From Streptomyces sp. NBC_00663 (lineage in GTDB: Bacteria; Actinomycetota; Actinomycetes; Streptomycetales; Streptomycetaceae), in NCBI RefSeq assembly GCF_036226885.1, contig NZ_CP109027.1, positions 2,542,001-2,606,000 of the forward strand: DNA of 64,000 nucleotides, in the 5' to 3' direction. A program made the translations under genes and the position numbers. The notes beneath the pieces were generated by a model that saw nothing but the letters and a program-made list of their open reading frames with translations, had not been told where the DNA came from and ran no database searches. Every line of letters begins with the position of its first letter. Within the stretch, counting starts at the first letter, position 1. Shown here piece by piece: positions 36,155-45,448 of this stretch.

Positions 36155-36532
36155 ACGCACCATTGGAAATCCACCGCCACTCCCTGACCGCCCCACAGAA
36201 AGGACATCCCCAAGCCCCGAACCAGAACTTCAGCCCCCGGCGCCCGCGACCACCCCACGCGGCTTGGCCTTCTTGCCCTCCACCGCACCGTGCTGGACCG
36301 CGGTGCCACCAGCGTGCTGCCACACGTACGCCCCCAGGACGGCCCACCGCAATGAGCGGAGGAGCCGCCCCGTCGCACAGGTCGCAGTTCCCGAAGGCTC
36401 GCGCGGCTACCGAGCTTGCACACCAGGCCGCACCGACGGTCCTTCTTCCGCCCAAGCCATGCCCCCGCTAGTCGACTACCCGCCACCATCCCCGATCACT
36501 CGAACGCCCCCGAACAGTCAGGGACTCAGAGG

Positions 36533-36592
36533 CTGATGTCAACGCAGGAGCTGACATCAGTCGTTGACAGCAACGGGGGCTGACACCCCCCG
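36533..36592. repeat. Three adjacent inverted repeats in 60 bp
   Basis: CTGATGTCA-N10-TGACATCAG (36533-36560), CGTTG-ACAG-CAACG (36562-36575) and CGGGGG-CTGACA-CCCCCG (36574-36592) follow one another. They could form three hairpins in RNA or be protein sites at the island edge. They lie about 290 bp upstream of the first protease gene. Confidence 0.6.
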
Positions 36593-36884
36593 ACGGGACC
36601 GGACACAGCAGGACGTCAAATCACCAGCTCTCTGGACGAATGACCAGGCCAGCAAGCCCGTAGCGAAACCGTTGCCGTTCCGTGGGAAGTCCCCCACAGC
36701 GAGCGCATAGTGTGTGATGCCGTTCCAACAGGCCGTGGGAACACCCGAGAGCAACGCGGGATCAGCGCGGGACAAACGCGGGATCAGACGCCGGATCAGA
36801 CGCAACCGGCGTGCGATCACGCCGCGTTCGACGTGGGCTCATGGCCGCCGCACCTAGTTCGTTCACCTCAGGGGGAGTCAGATC

Positions 36885-38108
36885 ATGCGATCCACAAGGC
36901 CGTCGTTCACCGTCCGCAGGGAAAGGGGCGCGCGCCGCAGAACCTCCCCCGTGCTGGCCGCCGTGGCCCTGGCGTCGGCGCTCGCGCTCACCGCCACCGC
37001 GTGCGAGTCGGGCGACGACCAGGCCGGTGGCGGCGCCTCGGCCTCGGCTTCCTCGGACGGGAAGATCACGATCCCGGACGACATCAAGGACCGGCTCAAG
37101 GAGCACGGGATCGATGTCGACAAGTGGAAGGACGGCGCCTGGAAGGACTGGAGCAAGGACGACTGGCTCCGCGAGGCCCAGGACTTCGTCAACCCGATCA
37201 TCGAGGGTCTGTGGGACCCGGACCGGATGCGGGGCGCCGAGGACCCCGAGCAGGGCAAGGGTGTCGACGACAGCGACATCTCCGGGGACCAGGGCGTGAC
37301 CGACCCGGAACCGGCGCCGGTGGACGCGAAGGCCGTGCCGGCTACGTACCACGACAGCGTTCCCGAAGCGGGCAAGGTGTTCTTCGACTCCCCCGAAGGC
37401 ACGATGGTCTGCTCGGCGACGGTCGTGCAGGACCCGGCCCACCCCGGCAAGTCCAACATGGTGTGGACGGCGGGCCATTGTGTGCACGCCGGCAAGAAGG
37501 GCGGCTGGTACCGCAACATCGCGTTCGTGCCGTCGTACAACAACGACGCCCTGTCGACAGCGGAGTTGGAGAAGGCATCCCGCGAGGAGGTCGCTCCGTA
37601 CGGTGTCTGGTGGGGTGACTGGGCGCAGACCTCGGACCAGTGGATCGAGCAGGGCGGTGCGACGGGCGGCGACGGTGCCTCGTACGACTTCGCGGTCATC
37701 CATGTGACGCCGGAGAAGGGTGGCTCGGGCAAGTCCCTGGAGGAGATCGTCGGTTCGGCGCTGCCGGTGGACTTCAAGGCCCCGGCGGCTGCGAAGATCC
37801 AGAGCATGACGGCGACGGGGTATCCGGCGGCGGCGCCGTTCGACGGCGAGACGATGTACCAGTGCCAGGACAAGCCGGGACGGCTGTCGCTCAACGCTTC
37901 GGACCCGACGATGTACCGCGTCGGCTGCACCATGACGGGCGGTTCGTCGGGTGGCGGCTGGGTCGCGACCGGTTCCGACGGCAAGCCGGCGCTGGTGTCC
38001 AACACCTCCATCGGCCCGGTGACGGCGGGCTGGCTGGCCGGACCGCGACTCGGTGACGTGGCCAAGGGTGTGTACGACTCGGTCAGCGAGAAGTTCGCCG
38101 GCCAGTGA
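36885..38108 (+). CDS. Secreted lipoprotein serine protease (trypsin/V8-like), copy 1
   Basis: 407 aa. The ATG follows GGGGGAG. An Arg-rich n-region and hydrophobic core end in the lipobox LTATAC at about residues 35-40, so it should be anchored to the outer face of the membrane. A charged pro-region with repeated Lys/Asp/Trp (DKWKDGAWKDWSKDDWLREA) precedes the protease domain. The catalytic triad fits His in VWTAGHCVHAG, Asp in YDFAVIHV and Ser in TMTGGSSGGGW. The next gene is a close paralogue in the same orientation with a 179-bp gap. Confidence 0.92.
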   Translation: MRSTRPSFTVRRERGARRRTSPVLAAVALASALALTATACESGDDQAGGGASASASSDGKITIPDDIKDRLKEHGIDVDKWKDGAWKDWSKDDWLREAQDFVNPIIEGLWDPDRMRGAEDPEQGKGVDDSDISGDQGVTDPEPAPVDAKAVPATYHDSVPEAGKVFFDSPEGTMVCSATVVQDPAHPGKSNMVWTAGHCVHAGKKGGWYRNIAFVPSYNNDALSTAELEKASREEVAPYGVWWGDWAQTSDQWIEQGGATGGDGASYDFAVIHVTPEKGGSGKSLEEIVGSALPVDFKAPAAAKIQSMTATGYPAAAPFDGETMYQCQDKPGRLSLNASDPTMYRVGCTMTGGSSGGGWVATGSDGKPALVSNTSIGPVTAGWLAGPRLGDVAKGVYDSVSEKFAGQ

Positions 38109-38287
38109 GGCGATCGGCGGTCGGGGCGGGCCCAAGAAATCTTCACCGCCCCGCCGCCGTTCGCCCTCAACTGCACGGGCATAGTGGGGTGTCGCGCCCG
38201 AGGACGTCTGTCCCGGCAGCCACTCCTCACCATGACGCGCGCATGACATAGCAGCACTACAACAGTTTCCACGGGGGTCAACGCACC

Positions 38288-39490
38288 ATGCGTTCCACAC
38301 GTACGTCCCGTACGTCTTCCAGGCGGCACCGCACCATGCTCGCCGCCACCGGTCTGGTCGCCGCCCTGGCGCTGACCGCAACTGCCTGCAACGGCTCGGA
38401 CGAGGCCAGCGACAAGCCCGGGGCCACCACCTCCCAGGCGGCCGACAGCGGCAACGACAAGATCCAGATCCCGGCCGACATCGCCGACAAGCTCAAGAAG
38501 CACGGCATCGACGTCGATGACTGGAAGGACGGCGGCTGGAAGAACTGGGACAAGGACAAGTGGCTCAGTGAGGCCAAGGACTTCGTCAACCCGGTCATCG
38601 ACGGTCTGTGGAAGCCGGAGCGGATGAAGTCCGCCAAGGAGGCCAACAAGACGTACTCGACGAAGGACGCGGCGGCCGACACGGGCGTCACCGACCCGGA
38701 CCCGCTGCCCGTCGAGGCGTCCGCGGAGAAGACGCCGTACCACGAGAACGCGGCCCCGGTCGGCAAGATCTTCTTCGACACCCCCGAGGGCCATGCCGTC
38801 TGTTCGGGCACGGTCGTCAAGGACGTGAACCACCCGGGCAAGTCCAACCTCGTGTGGACGGCGGGCCACTGCGTGCACGCGGGCAACGGCGGCGGCTGGT
38901 ACCGCAACATCATGTTCGTCCCGGCCTACAACGACTACGGCAAGTCCGAGGCACAGCTGACCAACTCCAACCCCGTGGAGATCGCCCCGTACGGCCAGTG
39001 GTGGGCCGACTGGGCCTCCACGTCGAACGAGTGGATCGCGGGCGGCTCGGAGACCGGCGGCGACGGGGCGGCGTACGACTACTCGGTGCTGCATGTGAAG
39101 CCGGAGTCCGGCGCCAAGTCCCTTGAGGAGACGGTCGGCGCCGCGCTGGACATCGACTTCTCCGCCCCGTCCGCGACCGAGGTCGCCAAGATGGGCGCCT
39201 GGGGCTACCCGCAGGCGGCGCCCTACAACGGACTGAAGATGTTCAAGTGCATCGACCAGCCGGGCCGCCTCTCGCTCAGCACGACGCTGCCGACGATGTA
39301 CCGCATCGGCTGCTCCATGACCGGCGGTTCGTCCGGCGGCGGCTGGTTCCGGGTGGTGGACGGTGAGACCAAGCTGGTCTCGAACACGTCGATCGGCCCG
39401 GCCGACAACACCTGGCTGGCGGGCCCGCAGCTGGGCAGGACCGCCGAGGCGATCTACCAGAACATGAGCAAGACCTACGGCGGTAAGTAG
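38288..39490 (+). CDS. Secreted lipoprotein serine protease (trypsin/V8-like), copy 2
   Basis: 400 aa, tandem paralogue of the previous gene: same lipobox LTATAC, same pro-region type (DDWKDGGWKNWDKDKWLSEA), same triad (VWTAGHCVHAG, YDYSVLHV, SMTGGSSGGGW) and same ending with a Tyr/Lys-rich tail. Differences concentrate in the pro-region and surface loops. The ATG follows GGGGGT. A strong terminator ends the transcript. Confidence 0.92.
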   Translation: MRSTRTSRTSSRRHRTMLAATGLVAALALTATACNGSDEASDKPGATTSQAADSGNDKIQIPADIADKLKKHGIDVDDWKDGGWKNWDKDKWLSEAKDFVNPVIDGLWKPERMKSAKEANKTYSTKDAAADTGVTDPDPLPVEASAEKTPYHENAAPVGKIFFDTPEGHAVCSGTVVKDVNHPGKSNLVWTAGHCVHAGNGGGWYRNIMFVPAYNDYGKSEAQLTNSNPVEIAPYGQWWADWASTSNEWIAGGSETGGDGAAYDYSVLHVKPESGAKSLEETVGAALDIDFSAPSATEVAKMGAWGYPQAAPYNGLKMFKCIDQPGRLSLSTTLPTMYRIGCSMTGGSSGGGWFRVVDGETKLVSNTSIGPADNTWLAGPQLGRTAEAIYQNMSKTYGGK

Positions 39491-39522
39491 GACGTACGGC
39501 GGTCAGTGACGCCGGTACGCGC

Positions 39523-39561
39523 GGGAAGGCCCGCCCCTCGCATCGAGGGGCGGGCCTTCCC
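39523..39561. terminator. Very strong hairpin between protease 2 and hflX
   Basis: A perfect 18-bp stem (39523-39540 with 39544-39561) closed by a CAT loop, 32 bp after the protease stop and 10 bp before the convergent hflX stop; likely bidirectional. Confidence 0.9.
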
Positions 39562-39571
39562 GTAGGGGCTG

Positions 39572-41065
39572 TTATGCCGCCGGTGCCGGAACGTACGGCG
39601 CGAGATCCGCCGCCAGTTCCTCGTGCACCCGCACCTTGAGCAGGGTGCCCTCCGGGGTGTGCTCCTCGGAGATCACCTCGCCCTCGTCGTGGGCGCGGGC
39701 GACGAGCTTGCCGAGTGTGTACGGCACCAGTGCCTCGACCTCGACCGAGGGCCGCGGCAGCTCGTTGTCGATGAGGGCGAGCAGTTCCTTGATGCCCTGG
39801 CCGGTGCGGGCCGAGACCGCGATGGAACGCTTCTCGATCCGCATCAGCCGCTGAAGCGTCAGCGGGTCCGCCGCGTCGGCCTTGTTGATCACCACGATCT
39901 CGGGCACGCGCGTGGCGCCCACGTCCGTGATCACCTCGCGTACGGCGGCCAGCTGCTCCTCCGGGTTCGGGTGCGAGCCGTCCACCACGTGAAGGATCAG
40001 GTCGGACTCGCCGACCTCCTCCATGGTGGAGCGGAACGCCTCGACCAGGTGGTGCGGCAGATGCCGTACGAAGCCGACGGTGTCCGCCAGCGTGTACAGG
40101 CGTCCGCTGGGCGTCTCGGCCCGCCGGACGGTCGGGTCCAGGGTCGCGAACAGGGCGTTCTCGACCAGGACACCGGCACCGGTCAGACGGTTGAGCAGCG
40201 AGGACTTTCCGGCGTTGGTGTAGCCCGCGATGGCGACGGACGGCACCTTGTTGCGCTTGCGCTCCTGGCGCTTGATCTCGCGGCCGGTCTTCATCTCCGC
40301 GATCTCCCGGCGCATCTTCGCCATCTTCTCGCGGATCCGGCGCCGGTCCGTCTCGATCTTGGTCTCACCGGGACCACGGGTGGCGAGGCCGCCGCCCTTG
40401 CCGCCGCCCATCTGACGGGACAGCGACTGACCCCAGCCGCGGAGCCTCGGCAGCATGTACTGCATCTGCGCGAGCGCGACCTGCGCCTTGCCCTCTCGGG
40501 ACTTGGCGTGCTGGGCGAAGATGTCGAGGATCAGGGCCGTACGGTCGATGACCTTGACCTTGACGACGTCTTCGAGATGGATGAGCTGGCCGGGGCTGAG
40601 CTCACCGTCGCAGATGACGGTGTCCGCGCCTGTCTCGAGGACGATGTCCCGCAGCTCGGTGGCCTTGCCGGAGCCGATGTAGGTGGCCGCGTCGGGCTTG
40701 TCGCGGCGCTGGATGACGCCGTCGAGCACCAGTGCGCCCGCGGTCTCCGCGAGGGCGGCGAGCTCCGCGAGGGAGTTGTCCGCGTCCTGCGCGGTCCCCG
40801 TGGTCCAGACGCCGACGAGCACGACCCGCTCCAGGCGGAGCTGTCGGTACTCGACCTCGGTGACGTCCTCGAGCTCGGTGGAGAGGCCCGCCACGCGGCG
40901 CAGAGCCGCGCGCTCGGAGCGGTCGAACTGGTCGCCGTCCCGATCTCCGTCGATCTCGTGGCTCCAGGCGACGTCCTCTTCCATCAGGGCATCGGCCCGA
41001 AGACCGTCGGGGTATGTGTGCGCGAAGCGCTGCGTGTCCTGGGAAGGGGATGAAGAGGAGGTCAT
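39572..41065 (-). CDS. hflX: GTPase HflX
   Basis: Ribosome-associated GTPase that splits stalled or hibernating ribosomes; 497 aa. ATG 41065 follows AAGGA; the frame is open to 41116. Domains: N-terminal HflX domain with KPDAATYIGSGKATELRD, a Gly-rich linker (QMGGGKGGGLATRGPGETKI), then the G domain with G1 GYTNAGKSSLLN near 280, G3 DTVGFVRHLPHHL and G4 NKAD, and a short C-terminal domain. The length is usual for actinobacteria, with an N-terminal extension. Confidence 0.96.
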   Translation of the reverse strand: MTSSSSPSQDTQRFAHTYPDGLRADALMEEDVAWSHEIDGDRDGDQFDRSERAALRRVAGLSTELEDVTEVEYRQLRLERVVLVGVWTTGTAQDADNSLAELAALAETAGALVLDGVIQRRDKPDAATYIGSGKATELRDIVLETGADTVICDGELSPGQLIHLEDVVKVKVIDRTALILDIFAQHAKSREGKAQVALAQMQYMLPRLRGWGQSLSRQMGGGKGGGLATRGPGETKIETDRRRIREKMAKMRREIAEMKTGREIKRQERKRNKVPSVAIAGYTNAGKSSLLNRLTGAGVLVENALFATLDPTVRRAETPSGRLYTLADTVGFVRHLPHHLVEAFRSTMEEVGESDLILHVVDGSHPNPEEQLAAVREVITDVGATRVPEIVVINKADAADPLTLQRLMRIEKRSIAVSARTGQGIKELLALIDNELPRPSVEVEALVPYTLGKLVARAHDEGEVISEEHTPEGTLLKVRVHEELAADLAPYVPAPAA

Positions 41066-41233
41066 TGGGTCCTTACGTCGTTGGGGATGCCGATTCGGCG
41101 GTGGTGACTGCGTCATCCGTCACAACGCACGAGTACCCCGGGAGATTCCCGTGTCCCGTGCCGCGCCGACCGGAAGATGGTCGCACGGGACGAGGCGTCT
41201 CGTCATTGCCTTATTCGACCGGTGCGACATCGA

Positions 41234-42703
41234 TTACTTGCCCGGTGCGACGGACTTCCACTCGGGGTGCCCCGGCATCGGCGGGGTCTTCTCGCCGTAC
41301 AGCCACTCCTGGAAGAAGCCGCCGAGATCGCGTCCGGACAGTCCCGAGGCCAGGCGCACGAAATCGTCCGTCGTCGCCGTGCCGTCGGCGTGCCGGCTCA
41401 CCCAGACCCGTTCCAGACGCTCGAAGGTCTCGCGGCCGATCTCCTGGCGCAGCGCGTAGAGGGCGAGCGCGGCGCCGTCGTAGACGTTGGGCCGGAAGAT
41501 GCTGATCTTCTGGCCGGGGTCGGGGGCCTTGGGTGCGGCGGGCGGGCCGCCGGCCGCGCGCCAGCGGTCGGAGGCGCCGTACGCCGCCTTCATCCGGGCT
41601 TCCATGGACTTGCCGGCCTTCTCCTCGGCGTACAGGGCCTCGTACCAGGTGGCGTGCCCCTCATTGAGCCACAGGTCGGACCAGGCGGCCGGGGCGACGC
41701 TGTCGCCGAACCACTGGTGGGCCAGCTCATGCACCATGATCGACTCGACGTACCACTTGGGGTACGCGGGCTCGGTGAAGAGCTCTCTCTCGAAGAGAGA
41801 GAGCGTCTGCGTCTCGAGTTCGAAGCCGGTGTCGGCGTCGGCCATGAGCAGGCCGTACGTCTCGAAGGGGTAGCGGCCAACCTTGCTCTCCATCCAGGAG
41901 ATCTGGTCCGGGGTCTTCTCCAGCCAGGGCTCGAGCGCCTCGCGGTGCTTGGTGGGCACGACGTCACGCAGCGGCAGCCCGTGCGGGCCGGTGCGGTGCA
42001 GCACCGTGGAGCGCCCGATGGAGACCTGGGCGAGTTCGGTGGCCATGGGGTGCTGCGTGCGGTACGTCCAGGTGGTCGCCCCGGCGGCCCGGTCCACGCC
42101 GGTCGGCAGGCCGTTGGCGACGGCGGTGTAGCCGTCGGGCGCGGTGATCCGGATGGTGAACATCGCCTTGTCGGAGGGGTGGTCGTTGCAGGGGAAGACC
42201 AGGTGGGCGGCGTCGGCCTGGTTGGCCATGGCAAGCCCGTCCTTGGTCCGCACCCAGCCGCCGTCGCGGTCGTCGGAGGACACGGGATCGCTGGTGTGCT
42301 TCACGGTGATCCGCATCCAGCTGCCGCTGGGCAGCTCTTCCTCGGGCGTGACCACCAGGTCCTCGTCGGCACCGGCGAACGTGGCGGGCTTCCCGTCGAC
42401 CTCCACCGACTCGACCTTGCCGTGCGCGAAGTCGAGGTTGACGCGGTCGAGGGAGGTGGTCGTCCAGGCGTCGATGGTCGTGACGGCCTGGAGCGGCTCA
42501 GTGTTGGAGCCGGGATAGGTGAAGGAGAGGTCGTACGACGCCACGTCGTATCCGGGGTTGCCGAGGTGCGGGAAGAGGCGGTCGCCGACCCCCAGCGGGG
42601 CGGCGGGGGCGCTCGCGGCGACAAGGCAGACGGAGACCGCGGAGGCGAGCAGGGCGGCCGCCTTCAGCCGGCGGGGCGTCCTGGCGTGGGGGGTGAGCAG
42701 CAT
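41234..42703 (-). CDS. Secreted M1-family (aminopeptidase N-like) zinc metallopeptidase
   Basis: 489 aa, exported by an N-terminal signal peptide (LKAAALLASAVSVCLVAASA). The zinc site is HELAHQWFGDSV followed 18 residues later by NEGHATW, the HExxH-x18-E of gluzincins. The GxMEN-like substrate site is weakly kept (GFELETQTLS replaces GGMENQT). It lacks the large C-terminal helical domain of full-length aminopeptidase N, as in short M1 proteins of Streptomyces. The start codon ATG 42703 overlaps the start codon of the divergent gene at 42702. Confidence 0.92.
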   Translation of the reverse strand: MLLTPHARTPRRLKAAALLASAVSVCLVAASAPAAPLGVGDRLFPHLGNPGYDVASYDLSFTYPGSNTEPLQAVTTIDAWTTTSLDRVNLDFAHGKVESVEVDGKPATFAGADEDLVVTPEEELPSGSWMRITVKHTSDPVSSDDRDGGWVRTKDGLAMANQADAAHLVFPCNDHPSDKAMFTIRITAPDGYTAVANGLPTGVDRAAGATTWTYRTQHPMATELAQVSIGRSTVLHRTGPHGLPLRDVVPTKHREALEPWLEKTPDQISWMESKVGRYPFETYGLLMADADTGFELETQTLSLFERELFTEPAYPKWYVESIMVHELAHQWFGDSVAPAAWSDLWLNEGHATWYEALYAEEKAGKSMEARMKAAYGASDRWRAAGGPPAAPKAPDPGQKISIFRPNVYDGAALALYALRQEIGRETFERLERVWVSRHADGTATTDDFVRLASGLSGRDLGGFFQEWLYGEKTPPMPGHPEWKSVAPGK

Positions 42704-43289
42704 GCACCACCGCTACCAGCGCGCGCGTGCCGTGTGGCGACGACTCGCGTCCGGCCCACCCGAACGAGTAACGGCCTGGTTGGATGCGGACATGGACGCG
42801 CATGCGGAGTCGGGGCTGGAGAAGGGCGTCTGGAGTGACGCGGACTTCGAGCGGATGGGGTGGCACGACGTCACGATCCACGCGCTCTCCGTGGAGCGGA
42901 CGGACGCGGTGCTGCCCCGCCTGCTGTTCGACCTGGACTATGTCGTCCGCTGGGTCCATCCCACCCCGCCGGAGACGTATTTCAGCTTCTGGGTGGCTCC
43001 CGCGACGCTCGTCTTCGAAGACGTCTGGGACCTCGAAGGGGATCTCGACTTCTCGGGCCAGTCCCTGGACATGGAGATCGACGCCTTGCACCGGCTGCCG
43101 CCGAAGGACGACAGGCCCGTGGGGAGCGAGGTGCCGCTCTGGCACATCGAGGGCCACGCGTTCGACCTCAGGTTCCGCGCCACCGGCTTCCGCCAGTTCA
43201 TCCGGCAGCCGCCTCGGCTCGGGCGCCGTCGGGTCCTGGGGTACGCCGAACGCGGTGGCGCCTCCTTCGCGGAGATGCCCTTCATGTGA
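42702..43289 (+). CDS. Conserved-looking hypothetical protein
   Basis: 195 aa, not assigned. Soluble, rich in Trp and acidic residues (DADFERMGWHDVTIHALSVE, then ETYFSFWVAPATLVFEDVWD, then LWHIEGHAFDLRFRATGFRQ), resembling small immunity-type or DUF proteins of unknown function. ATG 42702 is chosen because a G-rich GGGGGGTG site lies 8 nt upstream, although this start sits inside GCATGC and is shared base-for-base with the divergent peptidase start. An internal ATG at 42792 is possible. It converges with the RSH gene 32 bp downstream. Confidence 0.68.
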   Translation: MHHRYQRARAVWRRLASGPPERVTAWLDADMDAHAESGLEKGVWSDADFERMGWHDVTIHALSVERTDAVLPRLLFDLDYVVRWVHPTPPETYFSFWVAPATLVFEDVWDLEGDLDFSGQSLDMEIDALHRLPPKDDRPVGSEVPLWHIEGHAFDLRFRATGFRQFIRQPPRLGRRRVLGYAERGGASFAEMPFM

Positions 43290-43321
43290 CCTACCGGGCC
43301 CACCGGCGCATCCGCGGGGCC

Positions 43322-45448
43322 TCAGGCGCTCGTCGTCTGCGCCCTGCCCACGTCGTACACCCCGGGAACGTTGCGCATGGCCCGCATGAGCGCGGGCAGC
43401 AGGGCCGCGTCCGGCAGCTCGACCGTGTAGCTGTGGCGGACCCGCTGCTGGCTGGGGGGTTCGACGGTCGCCGAGACGATCTCGGCGCCTTCGAGGGCCA
43501 TGGCCTCGGTGAGGTCGGCGAGCAGATGGGGGCGGCCGAACGATTCAGCGAACAGCGTGACCCGGCACCCGGCGGTCTCGCCCCAGCGCACTCCGACCTC
43601 CGTGCGCCCCGCCTGCGTCATGCGCGCCACCGCCGCACACTCGACCCGGTGCACGGTGACCACTCCCCCGCGCACGGCGAAGCCGGTGATGTCGTCGGGC
43701 GGTACGGGTGTGCAGCAGCCGGCCAGCCGGGCGGTCGCGCCCGGCTGGTCGACCAGGACCTCGGCGCCACCGGGGCGCAGGGCCGGACCGTCGGCGACCT
43801 GGGCCTCGGCGGCCGCGCGCGGCGCGACTTCACGCTCCGCGGTCTCGTCGGCCTCCCGCGGCTGCTCGTGCGAGGGATGCGTCGCGATCCACCGCTGGAT
43901 GGCGATCCGCGCGGCCGGTGTGTGCGCGTGCTCCAGCCACTCCCTGGAGGGCTCGGAGGCCGGGTCCTGCCCCATGAGGAGCTGGACGGTGTCGCCGTCC
44001 CGCAGAACGGTGCTCAGGGTCGCCAGCCGGCCGTTGACGCGGGCGCCGATGCAGGCGTGCGCGTCCTCGCCGTACTGCGCGTACGCGGCGTCCACGCAGG
44101 TCGCGCCGTCGGGCAGGCCCAGGGTGCCGCCGTCGGGGCGGAAGACGGTGATCTCGCGGTCCTGGGCGAGGTCCTCGCGCAGCGTCGACCAGAACGTGTC
44201 GGGGTCGGGCGCGGCCTCCTGCCAGTCGAGGAGCCGGGAGAGCCAGCCGGGCCGGGTCGGGTCCTCGCGCTCGCCGTCGACGGGCTCCTCCGAAGGAGGA
44301 GCGTAGGGATTGCCGAGCGCGATGACGCCGGCCTCGGCGACCTTGTGCATCTGGTGGGTGCGGATGAGGACTTCGGCCACCTGCCCGTCGGGGCGGGCGA
44401 CGGCGGTGTGCAGGGACTGGTACAGGTTGAACTTCGGTACGGCGATGAAGTCCTTGAACTCCGAGACGACGGGCGTCAGACAGGTGTGCAGTTCGCCGAG
44501 TACGCCGTAACAGTCCGCGTCCTCGTTGACGAGTACGAGCAGCCGGCCGAAGTCGGCGCCGCGCAACTGGCCGCGCTTGCGGGCGGCGCGGTGCACCGAG
44601 ACGAAGTGCCGCGGTCGGATGACGACTTCGGCCTGGATGTCGGCGTCGCGCAACACCGCGCGTACCTCGTCGGCGACCTCGGCGAGCGGGTCGTCCGCGC
44701 GGGAGGCGTTGTCGACGATCAACTCCCGCGTGTGCTCGTACTCCTCGGGGTGCAGGATCGCGAAGACCAGGTCTTCCAGTTCGGTCTTGAGGGCCTGCAC
44801 ACCGAGCCGTTCGGCGAGCGGGATGAGGACGTCGCGGGTGACCTTGGCGATGCGTGCCTGCTTCTCCGGGCGCATGACGCCGAGGGTGCGCATGTTGTGC
44901 AGCCGGTCGGCGAGTTTGATCGACATCACGCGGACGTCGCTGCCGGTGGCTTTCAGCATCTTGCGGAAGGTCTCCGGTTCGGCGGCGGCGCCGTAGTCGA
45001 CCTTCTCCAACTTCGTGACGCCGTCGACGAGATAGCGCACCTCGGCGCCGAACTCCTCGCCGACCTGATCGAGCGTGACGTCGGTGTCCTCGACGGTGTC
45101 GTGGAGCAGCGAGGCGGTCAAGGTCGTGGTCTCGGCGCCGAGTTCGGCGAGGATCAGGGTGACCGCGAGCGGGTGCGTGATGTACGGCTCGCCGCTCTTG
45201 CGCATCTGGCCGCGGTGCGAGGACTCGGCCAGCACCCAGGCGCGGCGCAGAGGTTCGAGGTCGGCGTCGGGGTGGTGGGCGCGGTGGGCCTCGGCGACAT
45301 GGCCGATGGCGTCGGGCAGCCGGTCGCGGGCGGCCGGGCCGAGCAGGGCGGCGCGGCCCAGGCGGCGCAGGTCGATCCGCGCCCGCCAGCGCGCCGCGGG
45401 CCCCGTTACCGGACCTGGGGTCGCGGGGTTCGTGGCCTCCGCACTCAT
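43322..45448 (-). CDS. rshA: RelA/SpoT homologue RshA ((p)ppGpp metabolism)
   Basis: 708 aa; ATG 45448 follows GGAGGTG. The N-terminal HD hydrolase domain has SSHRGQMRKSGEPYITHP and the intact HDTVED motif near residue 116, so (p)ppGpp hydrolysis is likely. The synthetase half is divergent: IRPRHFVSVHRAARKRG, ADFGRLLVLVNED and AEVLIRTHQMH replace the usual RPKHYYSIY, DLxGIRVL and VEIQIRT, so synthesis is doubtful. A TGS domain (ITVFRPDGGTLGLPDGATC) and a C-terminal ACT-like region follow. I recall this as the second long RSH of S. coelicolor, next to dapF as here. Confidence 0.88.
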   Translation of the reverse strand: MSAEATNPATPGPVTGPAARWRARIDLRRLGRAALLGPAARDRLPDAIGHVAEAHRAHHPDADLEPLRRAWVLAESSHRGQMRKSGEPYITHPLAVTLILAELGAETTTLTASLLHDTVEDTDVTLDQVGEEFGAEVRYLVDGVTKLEKVDYGAAAEPETFRKMLKATGSDVRVMSIKLADRLHNMRTLGVMRPEKQARIAKVTRDVLIPLAERLGVQALKTELEDLVFAILHPEEYEHTRELIVDNASRADDPLAEVADEVRAVLRDADIQAEVVIRPRHFVSVHRAARKRGQLRGADFGRLLVLVNEDADCYGVLGELHTCLTPVVSEFKDFIAVPKFNLYQSLHTAVARPDGQVAEVLIRTHQMHKVAEAGVIALGNPYAPPSEEPVDGEREDPTRPGWLSRLLDWQEAAPDPDTFWSTLREDLAQDREITVFRPDGGTLGLPDGATCVDAAYAQYGEDAHACIGARVNGRLATLSTVLRDGDTVQLLMGQDPASEPSREWLEHAHTPAARIAIQRWIATHPSHEQPREADETAEREVAPRAAAEAQVADGPALRPGGAEVLVDQPGATARLAGCCTPVPPDDITGFAVRGGVVTVHRVECAAVARMTQAGRTEVGVRWGETAGCRVTLFAESFGRPHLLADLTEAMALEGAEIVSATVEPPSQQRVRHSYTVELPDAALLPALMRAMRNVPGVYDVGRAQTTSA

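Larger units (their letters stand above)
35723..36884. other. 1.16-kb region without a convincing gene
   Basis: Several open frames exist but none has a coding-like start and composition. On the minus strand around 36245-36370, RSLRWAVLGAYVWQHAGGTA followed by VQHGAVEGKKAKPRGV has the look of a protein C-terminus (stop near 36230), perhaps a fragment. Two hairpin sites are listed separately. The end of this gap contains the protease promoter and marks the right edge of the accessory region. Confidence 0.45.

Noticed and set aside
35887..36471. 194-codon plus-strand frame in the 36-kb gap
   Set aside because: No ribosome binding site, Pro/Arg/His-rich tail, and passes through a terminator-like hairpin.
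36878..39094. 738-codon minus-strand frame opposite the proteases
   Set aside because: Antisense shadow of two clear lipoprotein proteases; its length reflects codon bias.
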